Below, one piece after another: positions 11,321 through 22,090 of a stretch of DNA of 64,000 nucleotides; the stretch's first letter is position 1, and each line of letters opens with the position of its first letter. A program made the position numbers and the translations under genes. Below the pieces are notes generated by a model. It was not told the DNA's origin. It did not search any database and saw only the letters and a list, made by a program, of their open reading frames with translations. The DNA is taken from positions 9,672,001 through 9,736,000 of the forward strand of contig OY294070.1 of assembly GCA_958510875.1 (NCBI GenBank), written 5' to 3'. The stretch is from Endomychus coccineus. Taxonomy: Eukaryota > Arthropoda > Insecta > Coleoptera > Endomychidae.

Positions 11321-12195
11321 AGAATATCGTGTGAGCCAGCGGTGGCAGGCTTGGAGGTTATAGGCACTTCCTAGGAGGACTACAGATCGTGAAGAACATT
11401 GGCCTTAAGAAACAGGTTTTTCACTACACGAGCCGTAGGAAATGAGTGGATGGAAGCTTTAGGACAAAGAGTCTCCATGGCGTCCGTCTGTCAACGGATA
11501 AGGTCTTTTGGGCTCCGTTCTTACCGACCATTTTTATGCCTTCCCCTTACCCCACGTCATCACGCCCCTAGGCTAGAGTGGTGTAATGAGCGAGTGAACT
11601 GGGTGCAGGAATGGCATCATCTGGTCTTCAGTTACGAGTCGCCATTTTGTTTGTGGGCCCATGATGGGCGATGGAGGTTGAGGCGCTTACGTGGGGAAAG
11701 AAAAAATCTGCAATTTGCTGTTAAACGTCATACTGCCCTTACATTAGGAGTAATGGTTTGGGCTGCAGTATGTTATGGCAGTAGGTCACCTCTAGTCCAG
11801 GGCAATTTAAATGCAGTCAATTACATAACCAACGTGTTGGAACCTGTTTCAATGCCATATCTTCGGGGGATAATTGTTCCAATTTTGCAAGAGGATAATG
11901 CCCGCCCTCATACGGCAAGGGTTACAACGCAATATGTAGAAGATGCTGATGTGGTGGTGCTTCCACGACCTGCACGTTCACCGGATCTCTCGCCGATTGA
12001 ACATGTATGAAATATAATCGGTACAAGACTGAGTAGTTTACGCCACCCCCTTCAAAATTTAGATGATCTTCGACTTCGTATCCAAGAAGCTTGGGATGAG
12101 ATACCTCAAGGCGACATTGATCATCTTCTTCAAACTGTTCCCCATAGAGTAAATGAGTGCATAAACAATCGCGGTGGAGTCACTCATTATTGAAT
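11321..12195 (+). pseudogene. Tc1-family transposase, inactive
   Basis: Encodes most of a Tc1-type DD34E transposase. The N-terminal HTH end is near 11323-11500. The core has the linker LPLTPRHHAPRLEWCNERVNW, a VFSYESPFCL block where FSDES is usual, VMVWAAVCYGSRSPLV, QEDNARPHTA and ARSPDLSPIEHV. Just after the catalytic Glu the usual Trp codon is TGA (12008-12010); the same frame then stays open to about 12193. The first catalytic Asp is Tyr here. Both changes say the protein is not functional. I could not define the terminal inverted repeats. It is in nau intron 2, sense to the gene. Confidence 0.85.
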
Positions 12196-12559
12196 AACTT
12201 TTTATTTATGTTTTTTTTGCTTCAACTTCTAATCATTTACTAGTTACATTCACGTGCCTCTTCTATAAAAATTAGAATTAAATTGCTTAACTATTACTAG
12301 ATGTAGCGTTTTTTATTCAAATCAGTATATTTGGTTTTTTTGTTGGGGTTGTATGCGGTGAGGTTTCATCTTTGGTTAGGGGAGGCAATGTTTCTCTGGA
12401 TTGCTTCGGCTTAGGCCTAAAACGAACGGGAAGCAATTGGACATTTCGGTCTTATCTTTTCGTTTGATGCTGGGTTCTGGGGATCTTGCTGACCATGGAA
12501 TCGTATCATTTCTTGCTTATTCTCGCCGTATTGTTGCTCCGTTTTGCTGAAACAAGTAA

Positions 12560-13260
12560 TGCCCTATTTCATTTTCAATTTGAGGTAAAAAGAAGGTCTG
12601 CAGCATTTGAACATAGCTCACAGCAGTAATGGTTTATTATTATTCTAGACGATGAAATGGCATACCATACAGTTACCTTAGGGCAATGTAAAAGTCGCTG
12701 ATAAATTTCCCGACAATTCTCTTGAGCCCAATAACGGCAATTTTGCTTATTTATATCGCTCATCACTCATGATAAGGATATTTTCGATACCTTGGTGATT
12801 ATCATGAATCAGACGACGAAATGTAAATCTCTTAATCTTATCACGATCATTTATTTCCCGAGCAATTGTTTTAAAATTTTTCTCCTGCTTCGATCATTCA
12901 AACCAAGGACGGAAGTATGTTTAACAGCGGATTTTTCCGGACTACCAATAACTATTTTTCAAAACCTTTCTTCGTTACGTTCATTGCGGGCAGTTCTTGG
13001 ACTTTCACTTGATTATTTGTCGACAATAGATTTCATTTGTCTCCATTTATTGCGCCAAGTCGAAATAGTCTTACGATGAGGACATCGAATTAATTCCTCA
13101 ACACAAAAGACATCATGTTGTATAGACTAACGTTCAATTTTGACAACTGTCAACATTTCTAACAAAATTTCAAAAGCCTACTTTCCCATTTAAAACTATT
13201 TTGATTCAAAATAACCGAATCGTTTTTGTGTTATTGATGAAATAAAATGAGTAATACATT
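12560..13260 (-). pseudogene. Mariner/IS630-like transposase relic
   Basis: On the - strand, about 13110-12860 gives an HTH-type N-terminus (HRKTISTWRNKWRQ, then ESPRTARNE and SAVKHTSVLGLNDRSRRKIL). 12766-12575 gives the core segment NKQNCRYWAQENCREIYQR followed by KVTVWYAIS. Stops and frameshifts separate them and the C-terminal DDE part is missing. Flanks near 12550 and 13255 share GTTTTGCTGAA / TTTTGCCGAAC-type ends, but I do not claim these as termini. Confidence 0.7.
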
Positions 13261-14000
13261 TTGCCGAACCTTGTGTAATAATTGCAAGAGAATGAAACGA
13301 ATGTGATTCTGCCGAATTCATTCGGTAATCGTTCGAAAGAAATGAATAACGCCACATTAGTAGTTACTTATTAGTTCTATAAATTCGTATATCAATCAAC
13401 AAAGTACTTTTCAAGTCGGTGGCATCACATCAACACATGTTTAGTGGTAACATAACACAGCGGGCTCTGAAGCGTTTAAAGCTGTCAACAGTAAGAAATT
13501 TCTTCTTTTGTAACCGTGACCGCTTTGTTTTTCTCCTGTTTACTTGATTCTAAGATATAATTTATTCCGCATCACAAACCAAAGTTTATTTGCGACGTTA
13601 ACCTATATTTGAATAAACTATAAACAGTTAACGCAATAGTTCATCCTTTGCAGAGCCGGCCCTATGTTAAATGACGGCCCAGGGCGAGCAAAGAGTATGC
13701 ACCCTTTTTACCCAAACCCCCGGAAACAGTTTTCGTTCCAGAATTCTTTTAATACTGTCTATATAACACATGTATGGCAGGAATCTATTGAATTGGATAT
13801 CTCCAAAGAATTTGGTCAAGTTTGGCACCAAGGTCTTCTTGGAAAACTTCCGTCATATGATTAAATACAAGAAAGTTCATCACTTTTAAACACAGTACAG
13901 ACATATATATAGATAATTCAGGGGGGATGAAAAAGTATAAGAGGAAAATCAATTTGTTAAATTTAGATTGATCTTCACCTGAGGGTAACACCTTGTTGCC
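13261..14000. other. Unassigned intronic sequence
   Basis: AT-rich. The motif GCAGAGCCGGCCCTA at 13652-13666 looks like a DNA-transposon terminus, but I found no partner end. Confidence 0.3.
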
Positions 14001-14003
14001 ATA

Positions 14004-14072
14004 TTAACCCCACATAGTATTTAACAGGTCCAATTTAATAGTATTTTATTGGATCAGGGTGATTATTTCGTA
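14004..14072 (+). repeat. Penelope-like 3' tail (copy b, internally deleted)
   Basis: CCCCACATAGTATTTAA followed by ATTGGATCAGGGTGATTATTTC matches both ends of the tail at 62185-62320, with the middle missing. Confidence 0.5.
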
Positions 14073-14503
14073 CTACTTATTAGTTTATAGTGTATCCTGG
14101 TCCGGATTTATATATTGTGGGGCCTCCAAGGACAACATCGTGATGGGACCTCCCTCTCCAAAAGCAATCCATCCAACAACAAAAAAAGATTGCTATGATC
14201 TTGTTCTTGGCCTAGCCTCTGCTCATCACTAACTCCTTGATCACTCAACTTTACGTATTGCTTCGCTCTTTGACATATTTCGCAGACCTCTAAATAAACA
14301 GAATACATAAGAAAGCATCGAAATTCTTAGAAAATATATTGATCGTAAGTTTTTTCTGTGAAGCTAGCTTCGTTGAAGAGCGTTGATTGAAAAATTGGGA
14401 GAACGACTACTTCAATTTTCAGCGTTCTTTTATATTCCGAAATTGGACTTTCGTGTTCATTTTCGCTAATTTCTGGTTGTAGTAAATTATTTCTTTCTTT
14501 CAG

Positions 14504-14579
14504 AATGGGTCGTCAAATCACTTCACATCCGAGAAGCTCCAACATTTCAATGAGGCTCTGAATAAATTCTCTTCGAATG
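14504..14579 (+). CDS. nau: nautilus, coding exon 3
   Basis: A 76-base exon between TTCTTTCTTTCAG and GGTAAGT. It encodes residues 322-346 plus one base, NGSSNHFTSEKLQHFNEALNK and then FSSN. The phase-0 start fits exon 2 and the phase-1 end fits exon 4. Its Ser- and Asn-rich composition suits the linker between the bHLH and helix III of myogenic factors. It is isolated between an 11.6 kb and a 20.1 kb intron. Confidence 0.85.
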
Positions 14580-14814
14580 GTAAGTTGTTTTTGATTAAGT
14601 TAAAATGTCAGTGTTGAGAGTATCTTGAATTGGAGGCTACCTCCACCTGCAATGGTTGGTAAAAACTGGTAAGTTGATTCCTGTGAAGCGGAAACAAGGA
14701 TTGCTTTAGTCATTTATTTAAAATTTTGTAAAATACCTTTTTGATTGGAATAACATTTGTGGTCGATGATTTATCTTTATTACTTTTAATAAACTACTAA
14801 AAAAATTGGTAATT

Positions 14815-14892
14815 ATGGGCAATTTACCCTTAATTGAGGCAAGAAATCAGTTCTTCCAACAAGATGGTGCACCAACTCATACTATCAGGTAG
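14815..14892 (+). pseudogene. Mariner-type transposase scrap
   Basis: In frame from 14821: NLPLIEARNQFFQQDGAPTH followed by TIR and a stop. QQDGAPTH is the second catalytic Asp block of mariner-like transposases. Only about 25 codons survive, abutting a Penelope-like tail. Confidence 0.55.
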
Positions 14893-14900
14893 TAGTATTT

Positions 14901-14932
14901 CTAGTGGAGAAGGGTGATTATTTATTATCAAT
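14901..14932 (+). repeat. Penelope-like 3' tail (copy c, short)
   Basis: CTAGTGGAGAAGGGTGATTA matches the last part of the tail at 62280-62310. Confidence 0.5.
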
Positions 14933-15256
14933 AGTGTAATAATATATCCACTGTGTGGACAACTCTCAGGCTCAATTGCAATAATTTGAGCCGAGGAATC
15001 AAAATCTGCTCTATGGTCCAATCGTTATGAAACACCCGGTATAGCTGTTGGAAATTTATTTGATCTGAGGCTCTGACATTTCCTTCTTGCTTAAAAAGTC
15101 ACCCTAAATGCTATTATTATATAATCTACCAATTTTCTTTATCCTCTCGTTTATGTCGCCTCTTTGTTTATTATTCCTCCTTAATACGTAGATTTACTTA
15201 CTTGTTCGAAATTTTCATCGTGGTACTATTTATATGCACATCTATGATCTTATATT
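14933..15256. other. AT-rich intron, nothing recognised
   Basis: No coding or repeat signal noticed apart from the adjoining elements. Confidence 0.4.
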
Positions 15257-15660
15257 CTATAAAAGGATATTATAAGCTTAATGATTGGTGTTCATAGAAA
15301 ACACTTTGAAGGGTGGAATTTTAAAATATAATTAATCAATCGTTATAAATTCAGGAAACTCATTATATTCTTTTATAGTGGAGCCCCACGTTGGGCGCCA
15401 CTATAAAAGAATATTATAAGTTTAATAATTGGCCTTCATAGAAAACGCTTTGAAGGGCTGGAATTTTAAAATATAATGAATCAACAGTTACAAATTCAGA
15501 AAACTCATAATATTCTTTTATAGTGGGGCCCCACGTTGGGCGCCACTATAAAAGAATATTATAAGTTTAATAATTGGACTTCATAGCAAACGCTTTGAAG
15601 GGTTGGAACTTTTAAAATATAATGAATCAACAGTTACAAATTCAGAAAACTCATAATATT
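15257..15660 (-). mobile_element. Tandem array of ~122 bp LTR-like units separated only by a tRNA-Lys primer-binding site
   Basis: Three copies of one unit: 15257-15378, 15401-15523 and 15546-15660 (the last truncated). The ~22-base spacers are 15379-15400 and 15524-15545. Each spacer, read on the - strand, is TGGCGCCCAACGTGGGGC (15383-15400 and 15528-15545) plus four bases. That 18-mer complements the 3' end, including CCA, of tRNA-Lys(CUU), the classic primer-binding site of many retroelements, and it directly follows the unit end as in an LTR-PBS junction. Unit ends are inverted repeats (CTATAAAAGAATAT / ATATTCTTTTATAG). There is no coding or polypurine segment between units. The ends are not TG...CA, which is a weakness of the LTR reading. 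Confidence 0.75.
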
Positions 15661-16150
15661 GATTTGACAGGGGTAATTTTTAATTAATGCTCTCTAAAAC
15701 ATCATCTCCTATTCTCTCATAGACGGCCAGATCATTTACTAATATACTTTACTCAGGGATGAGTAAATAAGATTTGTTATATAAGCTAGTTTTAATAGAT
15801 ATCGCAAAAAAGTTTATAGCGTGCTGTGATTGAATGACAATATGACAATATACAAATAAATAGAATAAAGAAGCGCGCGTCTTTCTATAACAAATTGAAA
15901 TAAGTCAATTGAAAAAGCTATTAACACAACAACAAGAAATAGAAACACATCGTCTATTTGTATGTTGCGTTTTTCACCTCGTTATCCCATTATCAAACTT
16001 GAAGATACTAAAGCATAAGTTTGTTGGTATGATAATTTTCAATGATTGGATACTTTGAAAACTCAATAATCTGATGTGAAAGTCATTTTGTAAGCTATCT
16101 GTTCCACTAAATTTCATAAAAGAGGCAAAACTGATTTTATATTGAAAAAA
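15661..16150. other. Unassigned intronic sequence
   Basis: AT-rich, no motif noticed. Confidence 0.35.
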
Positions 16151-16152
16151 AT

Positions 16153-17412
16153 ACGTGTGGCACTCGGGGACTGCCACGGTAAAGCTATTGCATAGCATTT
16201 TTTCTCAACTTATGCAATTATAATTATTTATTTTTTTTAATTTATGCAGTATTTTTTTTCTTTGATATTAATTCGAGTTACACTTTTTGAGCGTGGTGAC
16301 CGATAAGAAAACAATTTTTTTTCTTTTATTGAATAAATGAGAAGTTAATATCGTTTAAAATATTTTTATTATCTTACAATACATGTAGGTTATTCAGGAA
16401 TATGTTATCATTGAAACTATAGGTTTATGGTAACTGAATAACTGAAATAAGAGACATAAGTTTGAGACTTGATATCCTCTAAATATCTGGAAAATACCGC
16501 GTCAACGGTGGTCCCATATTTTGTTGTGGATTCTTGTGGATCATTATTCATTTTCAAATTCAATTTTTCCGAAAGAAAAGTTGTCAACTGCTCTGATTTT
16601 TCATCAGCGAAGTTAATGTTGAAATCGCCAGCCAAGATAAGTGGAAATTTATTACCATTTGTACCAAGTATTTTCGACCCTTCTTCAGTGTACTCCAGTA
16701 AAGTGCGATGAATAAAATGCTCTACCTCGTCCAATTTTGGATTCGGAGAAATGTAAATTGCTACCATGACTATGTGTAGGCCATTTCTAAGTTTGCATGA
16801 GCACGCACAAATATCTCCAACAAATGAGCGCCTAACATTAACATCGTTAACGTGTGCAATATTTATTTCAATATTCGGAGTCATAATATTAGTTACATTA
16901 TTATTATTTTGGTAAATAGGTACCCCACCTTCTGGAACAGTGTCTCGTTTGAATTGAACAATACAATTGAAATTAGGTATTTCAGTCGGATTATCATGCG
17001 CCATGCAAGTTTCGGTAAGAAGTAACACATTTGTTTGTCTCGTAACTGAATCTTGTAAATCGTATTTGTGACTATTTAGACTTTGGCAATTGAAAGTCAT
17101 TATTGAAATGCCATTTCTATTACTAATGAAATCTAAGACACTTTGAGCTGTCGTCTGAACACTATTTAAAGGCAGTCTTTTGAATTCTTGCAACAAAGAT
17201 GCAACTGATGCAGCTTGCCTTCGATTATTATAAAACTTGAATGTAGAATTATCGTGTTTTGTCGTGATATACAATTTTTCAATATTAGTCACCCGAGAGA
17301 GCGCAACACAAACGAGTTCCTGTTATTTTTCGTTACGGAATATCTTGATTCGGTCGTCGCGCTTAAAGCCCGCGATAAAAGCTATATGCAATATATGCAA
17401 TAGCTTAATAGA
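16153..17412 (-). mobile_element. Helentron (Helitron-like) fragment with helicase end fused to an endonuclease
   Basis: The left end at 16153-16197 (ACGTGTGGCACTCGGGGACT and on through a GCTATTGCATAGC box) is almost identical to 39963-40007. The right end at 17321-17407 (GCCCGCGATAAAAGCTATAT and on) recurs at 17714-17793 and 40868-40921. Between them, on the - strand, is a frame joining the C-terminus of a PIF1-type helicase to an endonuclease. The Rep domain and most of the helicase are missing. Conserved ends plus a helicase-endonuclease fusion is the arrangement known for Helentrons. Confidence 0.75.
16417..17326 (-). pseudogene. PIF1 helicase C-terminus fused to EEP-type endonuclease
   Basis: Upstream of the first Met (17292) the frame reads LVCVALSRVTNIEKLYI, helicase motif VI of PIF1-like Helitron helicases. 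About 60 residues later comes an endonuclease/exonuclease/phosphatase fold: NGISIMTFNCQSLNSHKYDL, VLLLTETCMAH, IVMVAIYISPNP, then PLILAGDFNINF with the catalytic Asp-Asn. YGTTVDAVFSRYL follows, where the Asp of the C-terminal motif is usual. The last segment (SYFSYS) lacks the expected His. The frame is intact for about 300 codons, so decay is limited to the loss of the 5' part of the element. Confidence 0.8.
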
Positions 17413-17800
17413 AACAGGTACTCTCAGGTCTCTGCTACGCGCGTCTAACGTATAAACTCTAACTGACGCGTAGCGAGCTCCTAAAAGCATATGTCAAAAT
17501 GATTTCGTTCGTAGCTAATTACATAGGACGTCTGGAGTTCATGCAATTATGTTTTTAGATAATTCGAACCTTCTAATTTCGATAGGCCAAATGAAAATCC
17601 CGAAGTCTAAAGCGCTAGAGTGTTATAACATTCGTATAAAATAGCGAAATTTCTCACTTTCAGAAACTTCAAATTAATTAATTAATTTGACACATGTTAG
17701 ATGTTTAGGTCTTTGATTATTTTTCGTTACGGAATTTCTTGATTCGGTCGCCGCGCTCAAAGCCCGCGATAAAAGCTATATGCAATAGCTTAATAACTAT
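17413..17800. repeat. Helentron-associated non-coding block
   Basis: 17450-17607 is the inverted counterpart of 40246-40390 (for example the shared TTCGTAGCTAATTACATA / CTTCTAATTTCGATAGGCC). 17714-17793 repeats the end box of 17321-17407. This suggests a second, non-autonomous element or a rearranged end. Confidence 0.65.
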
Positions 17801-18180
17801 TATTGGGTACATTTGAAACACACAACAAAGAAGAAATCATTCTATTACATATGTAAAACGAGAATACAATAAGAAACTTCCTAATGTAGTTGTTACATCT
17901 CCACCGGAACAGTTGAATACTTAAAATAAACGGATGTCATAAGGCCCAAGACTTTACTAACACATCCTTCCTCTCGAGTAGCACTTTAAAAGTAACATCC
18001 ATACTTAGACAAAGTGCCTGTCAGCAGTTATTTTAGTTAAAGTGTCCTTTAGTTTTATGGCACGATCGATTGTCTCTGATACATCATCCACTGTCGCGTT
18101 TCCAGGGTGCTATTTACTTTTCGCATCAAATTACACGTTATCACCAACAAAAAATCTGAAACTGTTCCGATAATTATTTA
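17801..18180. other. Unassigned intronic sequence
   Basis: No motif recognised; possibly repeat-derived because it lies between elements. Confidence 0.3.
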
Positions 18181-19315
18181 TTTACGGGCATATTAGGAAT
18201 TTAGGAACAATAGGATATATTTTAAGATTCAAATAAACTGTTTCGCCACACAGGGGCTTCTTCGGGTGAATAATGGTACTTAAACTTACAGAGGTATTGC
18301 TTGAAAAATCTTGGCTTCCGGATGGATTCCGCGTCACAATAGCACGACTTGATGCCGACGTTTCGCCAACCATTACAGGTGGCCTCTTCAGGGCAAGCTT
18401 GTGGCTTGAACTGAAACTGATTCTACTGGTTTCTGTAGCCGTATTTATTGTAGGAAAAAAAACCTTCACGCTGCACAGTTCATTGCCTTCATTCCAGTGG
18501 TTAACTCCTTTCTATCACCTGACCCTGCCATTGTGTGATCATGTGCGAAGTGGAATTTTCGAAGATGGGTTTCCAAATGTTGGGAAGGTAATATCCTGAG
18601 TCACGGCTTAGATTATTTGGATGTTTTAGAATTTCTATAGCTTCAAGGATTTTTCGCTGCAAGAAGTATGGGGCTCGGGCTAGGATTTTGGTGTTTTCAA
18701 AAAGGATTTGATGATTAGTGTCAAACTTGTATTCCGCAAGTGCAGTTCTACTGTTGTCACGAAGCCTTGTACAGCGCTCATGTTCTTTCACACGAGCAGC
18801 TACTGTACGACCTGTTTCACCAATGTACACTTTACCGCAAGAACAGGAAATGCTATAAACACCTTCTAAGTGAAGAGGAGGAAGGGGATCTTTGATAGGT
18901 TTGTAAAACTGAGATAGTGTTGGGAGTGTGGAAAAACCAAGTAGAAATATTATGTTTTTTAAGAATTTTGGAAATTCGATCTGTTATCTTTTCAATACAT
19001 GGAAGATAGGCAGTGGATAAAGCAAGCGGGGGAGTTTGTGGCTCAGGTTGATTTGAAATTCTAGGCGAGGTGTATTTCTTTATGGCTTTTTGAATATTGT
19101 AATGGGAGAAATTATTTGATAATAAGACAGATGAAAGATGTTTCAATTCTGATTTCAAGGATTGGAGTTGAGATAAGTTGAGAGCTCTGTGGACCAAGGA
19201 GTTTATGACAGTTACCTGCCAAAAACATTTCAATGAACTTGCTACCGTTAATTGATTTTTGTCTATCTTCCACATATTTTTTATACGATGGCAAGTTTTA
19301 CGAGCAGTCCTCGAG
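18181..19315 (-). pseudogene. Penelope-like element: RT C-terminus and GIY-YIG endonuclease
   Basis: Read on the - strand. 19260-18900 gives the RT thumb region (VINSLVHRALNLSQ, LKSELKHLSSVL, YNIQKAIKKY, LSTAYLPCIEKITDRISKIL). After a frame break, 18830-18600 gives the GIY-YIG start YIGETGRTVAARVKEHERC and ALAEYKFDTNH. 18469-18260 holds the 3' tail, including GETSASSRAIV. This domain order is diagnostic of Penelope-like elements. Frame breaks and the missing RT palm make it dead. The palm motif appears on the opposite strand just beyond 19315. Confidence 0.82.
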
Positions 19316-19450
19316 AGCTGCCATGGGTTCCCACTTTCTCCGGTCATAGCTAATTTGTTCAAAAATCCCAGGTTTGGCCTAATTTTGAGCTTTATTTCCT
19401 CGATTAATAGATGTCTTTGGGGCCACATCGTTGTTCAGAAAACAAATCCA
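19300..19450 (+). pseudogene. Penelope-like RT palm scrap in opposite orientation
   Basis: The + strand reads CHGFPLSPVIANLFKNP at 19308-19360. G(F/S)PLSPVIANLF is a hallmark of Penelope-like reverse transcriptases. It is adjacent to, but inverted relative to, the RT thumb at 18853-19300, so two pieces of the family are joined head to head. Confidence 0.7.
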
Positions 19451-20060
19451 AGTAACGAATTACTAGGGAAGAAGCAAGCTTTCATGATAAACGTACAGGT
19501 CTTATTTTATTAAACGCATCTCTTGGCTACATCACAGATATAAAATAAATAAACTTGTAGTTTAGAATAGCTGCAGCTAGACTTACTATTATTACTTGTG
19601 TGTATTTAGAGTGATTTAATGGGGTGTCTGTTTCACTAGCCAAATTAAATCTAATTATTACTAAATAAACGTTCCGCTTACATTAACTTTAATGCTACGT
19701 TGGTGAATGTTTATACACTTTTATACTTATGAGATTCTTAATTAAAAACGCTTTTTAAAATCGTGTTGTTTGTGTTCACAATGTCGTTTAGCGTGTATAT
19801 CATTTACCTCTTAATTAACGAAAACGCGAAAAGTGTATGTGCTTAGACTCGTTATTTTCCCGTATCCAGCGATAAAGCTTATTTTTATTTGGATGACTTT
19901 GTGAATCGGCAAAAAAATATCGCAACTGGGGTATTGAAAATGCACATTTTATTCAAGAAGAACCATTGTATGTATAAAAATGTATTGCCTGGTGTACATT
20001 ATGGACACAACACGTGGAACATCATTTTACTTTAAATTCAATTTTCTGGTCTTGCTATTT
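19451..20060. other. Unassigned intronic sequence
   Basis: AT-rich with no coding motif noticed. Confidence 0.35.
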
Positions 20061-20064
20061 CTTA

Positions 20065-20340
20065 GAGGGTGACATCGATTGGCAACCGAGGACTCTCGAT
20101 CTAACACCATTAGATTTTTTTCAAAAACTGAAGTTGAATGTCAAATACCATTTGCAACGAGGCTACCGCACCACAAGACAATACAGTTGTTAATTTCACC
20201 ACTCGGCAGAATTTCAAATTCATACGACCAACAGGAATGGCGTTATCGTCTCCGCAGTGGGTTACACCAATACCCTCTAGTTAGAGACCAGAGGGCGGCT
20301 GACAAACTTACGAAAGGCTTAGTGTAGAGACGTAGCATTC
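20065..20340 (+). pseudogene. Possible mariner-type C-terminal scrap
   Basis: At 20079-20120 one frame reads WQPRTLDLTPLDFFQKL, resembling the WPxRSPDLTPLDFFLWG block of mariner-like transposases. Nothing else confirms it. Confidence 0.35.
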
Positions 20341-20890
20341 GACAGTACCGTTTAATCGTAATGGTACATGACCAGTATTGAGTCGAACAAATGATGAATA
20401 TTAACATTTAACAGAGTTTCACCTGTTTCTTGTGCAAAATTATATGTTTCACCTGTTTCTTAGGTTGGTGGCTGACTATAACGTTAGTCACGGGGAATTT
20501 CTCAAAAATTTCATTTTTATTGGTACCAAACTTGTTATTTAAGATTTTTTAATTTTGATATTTGATCAAATAACTACTCTTAGCTACGTTTTCTATCAAA
20601 GCCAGTCTTCTGGTATTAATTCGTAGGTTAGGAGACACTATTCAAAACACTTTCTTTTGCATCTGCCGAGGCATCTACATTCCTAGTGGTGCGGTTTCTG
20701 TCACAATGGGTTCTCGAGCGAATAAATTAATGGGGAGGAGCTCGATGATTCGAAAATGCTCCGTGGTGAAATCTGAGAGATTCACGACTAAAACCATTTG
20801 CTTTACCTCTCCTAAAATGCATATCGGCTATTTCAAAAAATATGTTCTATGCCATAATGTGAGAGCAAATAATTGAGAACACTTGTGCTA
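20341..20890. other. Unassigned intronic sequence
   Basis: No motif noticed. A short direct repeat (ATGTTTCACCTGTTTCTT type) is at 20415-20465. Confidence 0.3.
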
Positions 20891-21079
20891 TCACACAATT
20901 TTGTAGTTCTCTAGGTATTTGAAGAGCTCGACTTTAGAGATGGAGTAGAGATAATAGTGCAAGGTCTTCTTTCCTTTTTTGGAATTGGCTGGACTCTTAC
21001 CTATCTTCCAGGTGGAAGGAAAGACACCAAGTAGATACGAATTTTTATTTCTTATTTCCTCGTGTATAATCACATTCAT
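20891..21079 (-). pseudogene. Jockey-like reverse transcriptase scrap
   Basis: The - strand reads GVFPSTWKIGKSPANSKKGK, the FPxxWKxAxVxPxxKKG block at the start of jockey/CR1-type RT domains. The same block occurs at 61862-61945. Only about 60 codons are preserved. Confidence 0.65.
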
Positions 21080-21949
21080 ATAATTTTCCGGACGTCCTGT
21101 ATAAGCCCTGGCAACACCGGGTAGATTCAGCTAGTAAGTATTCAAATAAATGAACTATTTGTTTCCGTGATAATCTAGGAGTCGCCCACTAGATAAATTA
21201 TAATCTGAAAAGGACTGAATATGAGGGTGGGATATGATATATCAATGTTACTAACGACTGTCGAGATAATCCAAGTTATTCAAGAAAAATCACGATCCAC
21301 AATAAAATTATTACTGGAAACTAAATATAGATCACAACAAACATTCATAAATCAAACTAAAAGAGATGTTCGTTGAATGTTAACAAGACGGAATATTTTT
21401 CTTGAAATTCGCATAATTGGCAAAATATCTCTGTGACTGTTGTATCACATACGTTACGTTTATTAATACTTCAATCCTTATGATGAAATAATTCATTCTC
21501 CTTAGCCGTGAATCGGAAGTATTTTAATTAAACCACCCAAGCGAGTCCCTTTTTAACAAATCATTTCGCTTTGTAGTTACATCAAATAAACACGATGCGA
21601 CACCTGAAGTCTTTATTTTTGTAAATCTCATTATTTTAATAGCTGTCATTAATCATTACTTTGACTGTCTATTCATAGGAAGCGGACATTAATGTTATAT
21701 TCTTCAGAAGCGTTCTTAACATTAATAATATATGCAAGCCACCTTCACTGATATTTGTTCTGCAGAATTTCTCATCATCAAAGACATAGTTAAAAGAAAG
21801 TTGCAACAGAATCGTTGAGGTCTACTAAAATAGAGACTTTTCCATACTTACCCGTTATGAAGTTTTGCAAAATCGGAAATTTACTGAAGGATAAACGAAA
21901 AAGCATTTTCTTGAATTCCGATTCGTCCCCAGCCGAGGGTAATCTCGTG
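21080..21949. other. Unassigned intronic sequence
   Basis: No coding motif or repeat noticed. Confidence 0.35.
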
Positions 21950-22090
21950 AATACCCTATTAATAATTCCAAATAGTATTTAAACAAACACCTTTTGTTTT
22001 CTAATTAAGTTTACTCTGATGATGGCTACTTCGTAGCAGAAAACTCCTTTACTTTACCAGTTTATCCACTAAAAATACTGGTAAATGATA
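21950..22090 (+). repeat. Penelope-like 3' tail (copy d)
   Basis: CCAAATAGTATTTAAAC, ACTCTGATGATGGCTACTT and CCACTAAAAATACTG correspond in order to 62189-62290. No RT or GIY-YIG frame is left upstream. Confidence 0.7.

Noticed and set aside
13652..13700. Terminus of a hAT-like element (GCAGAGCCGGCCCTA)
   Set aside because: No matching inverted end or target duplication was found nearby.
15383..15545. tRNA-Lys gene fragments
   Set aside because: Only the last 18-20 bases including the non-encoded CCA are present, in the position of a primer-binding site; no cloverleaf sequence flanks them.
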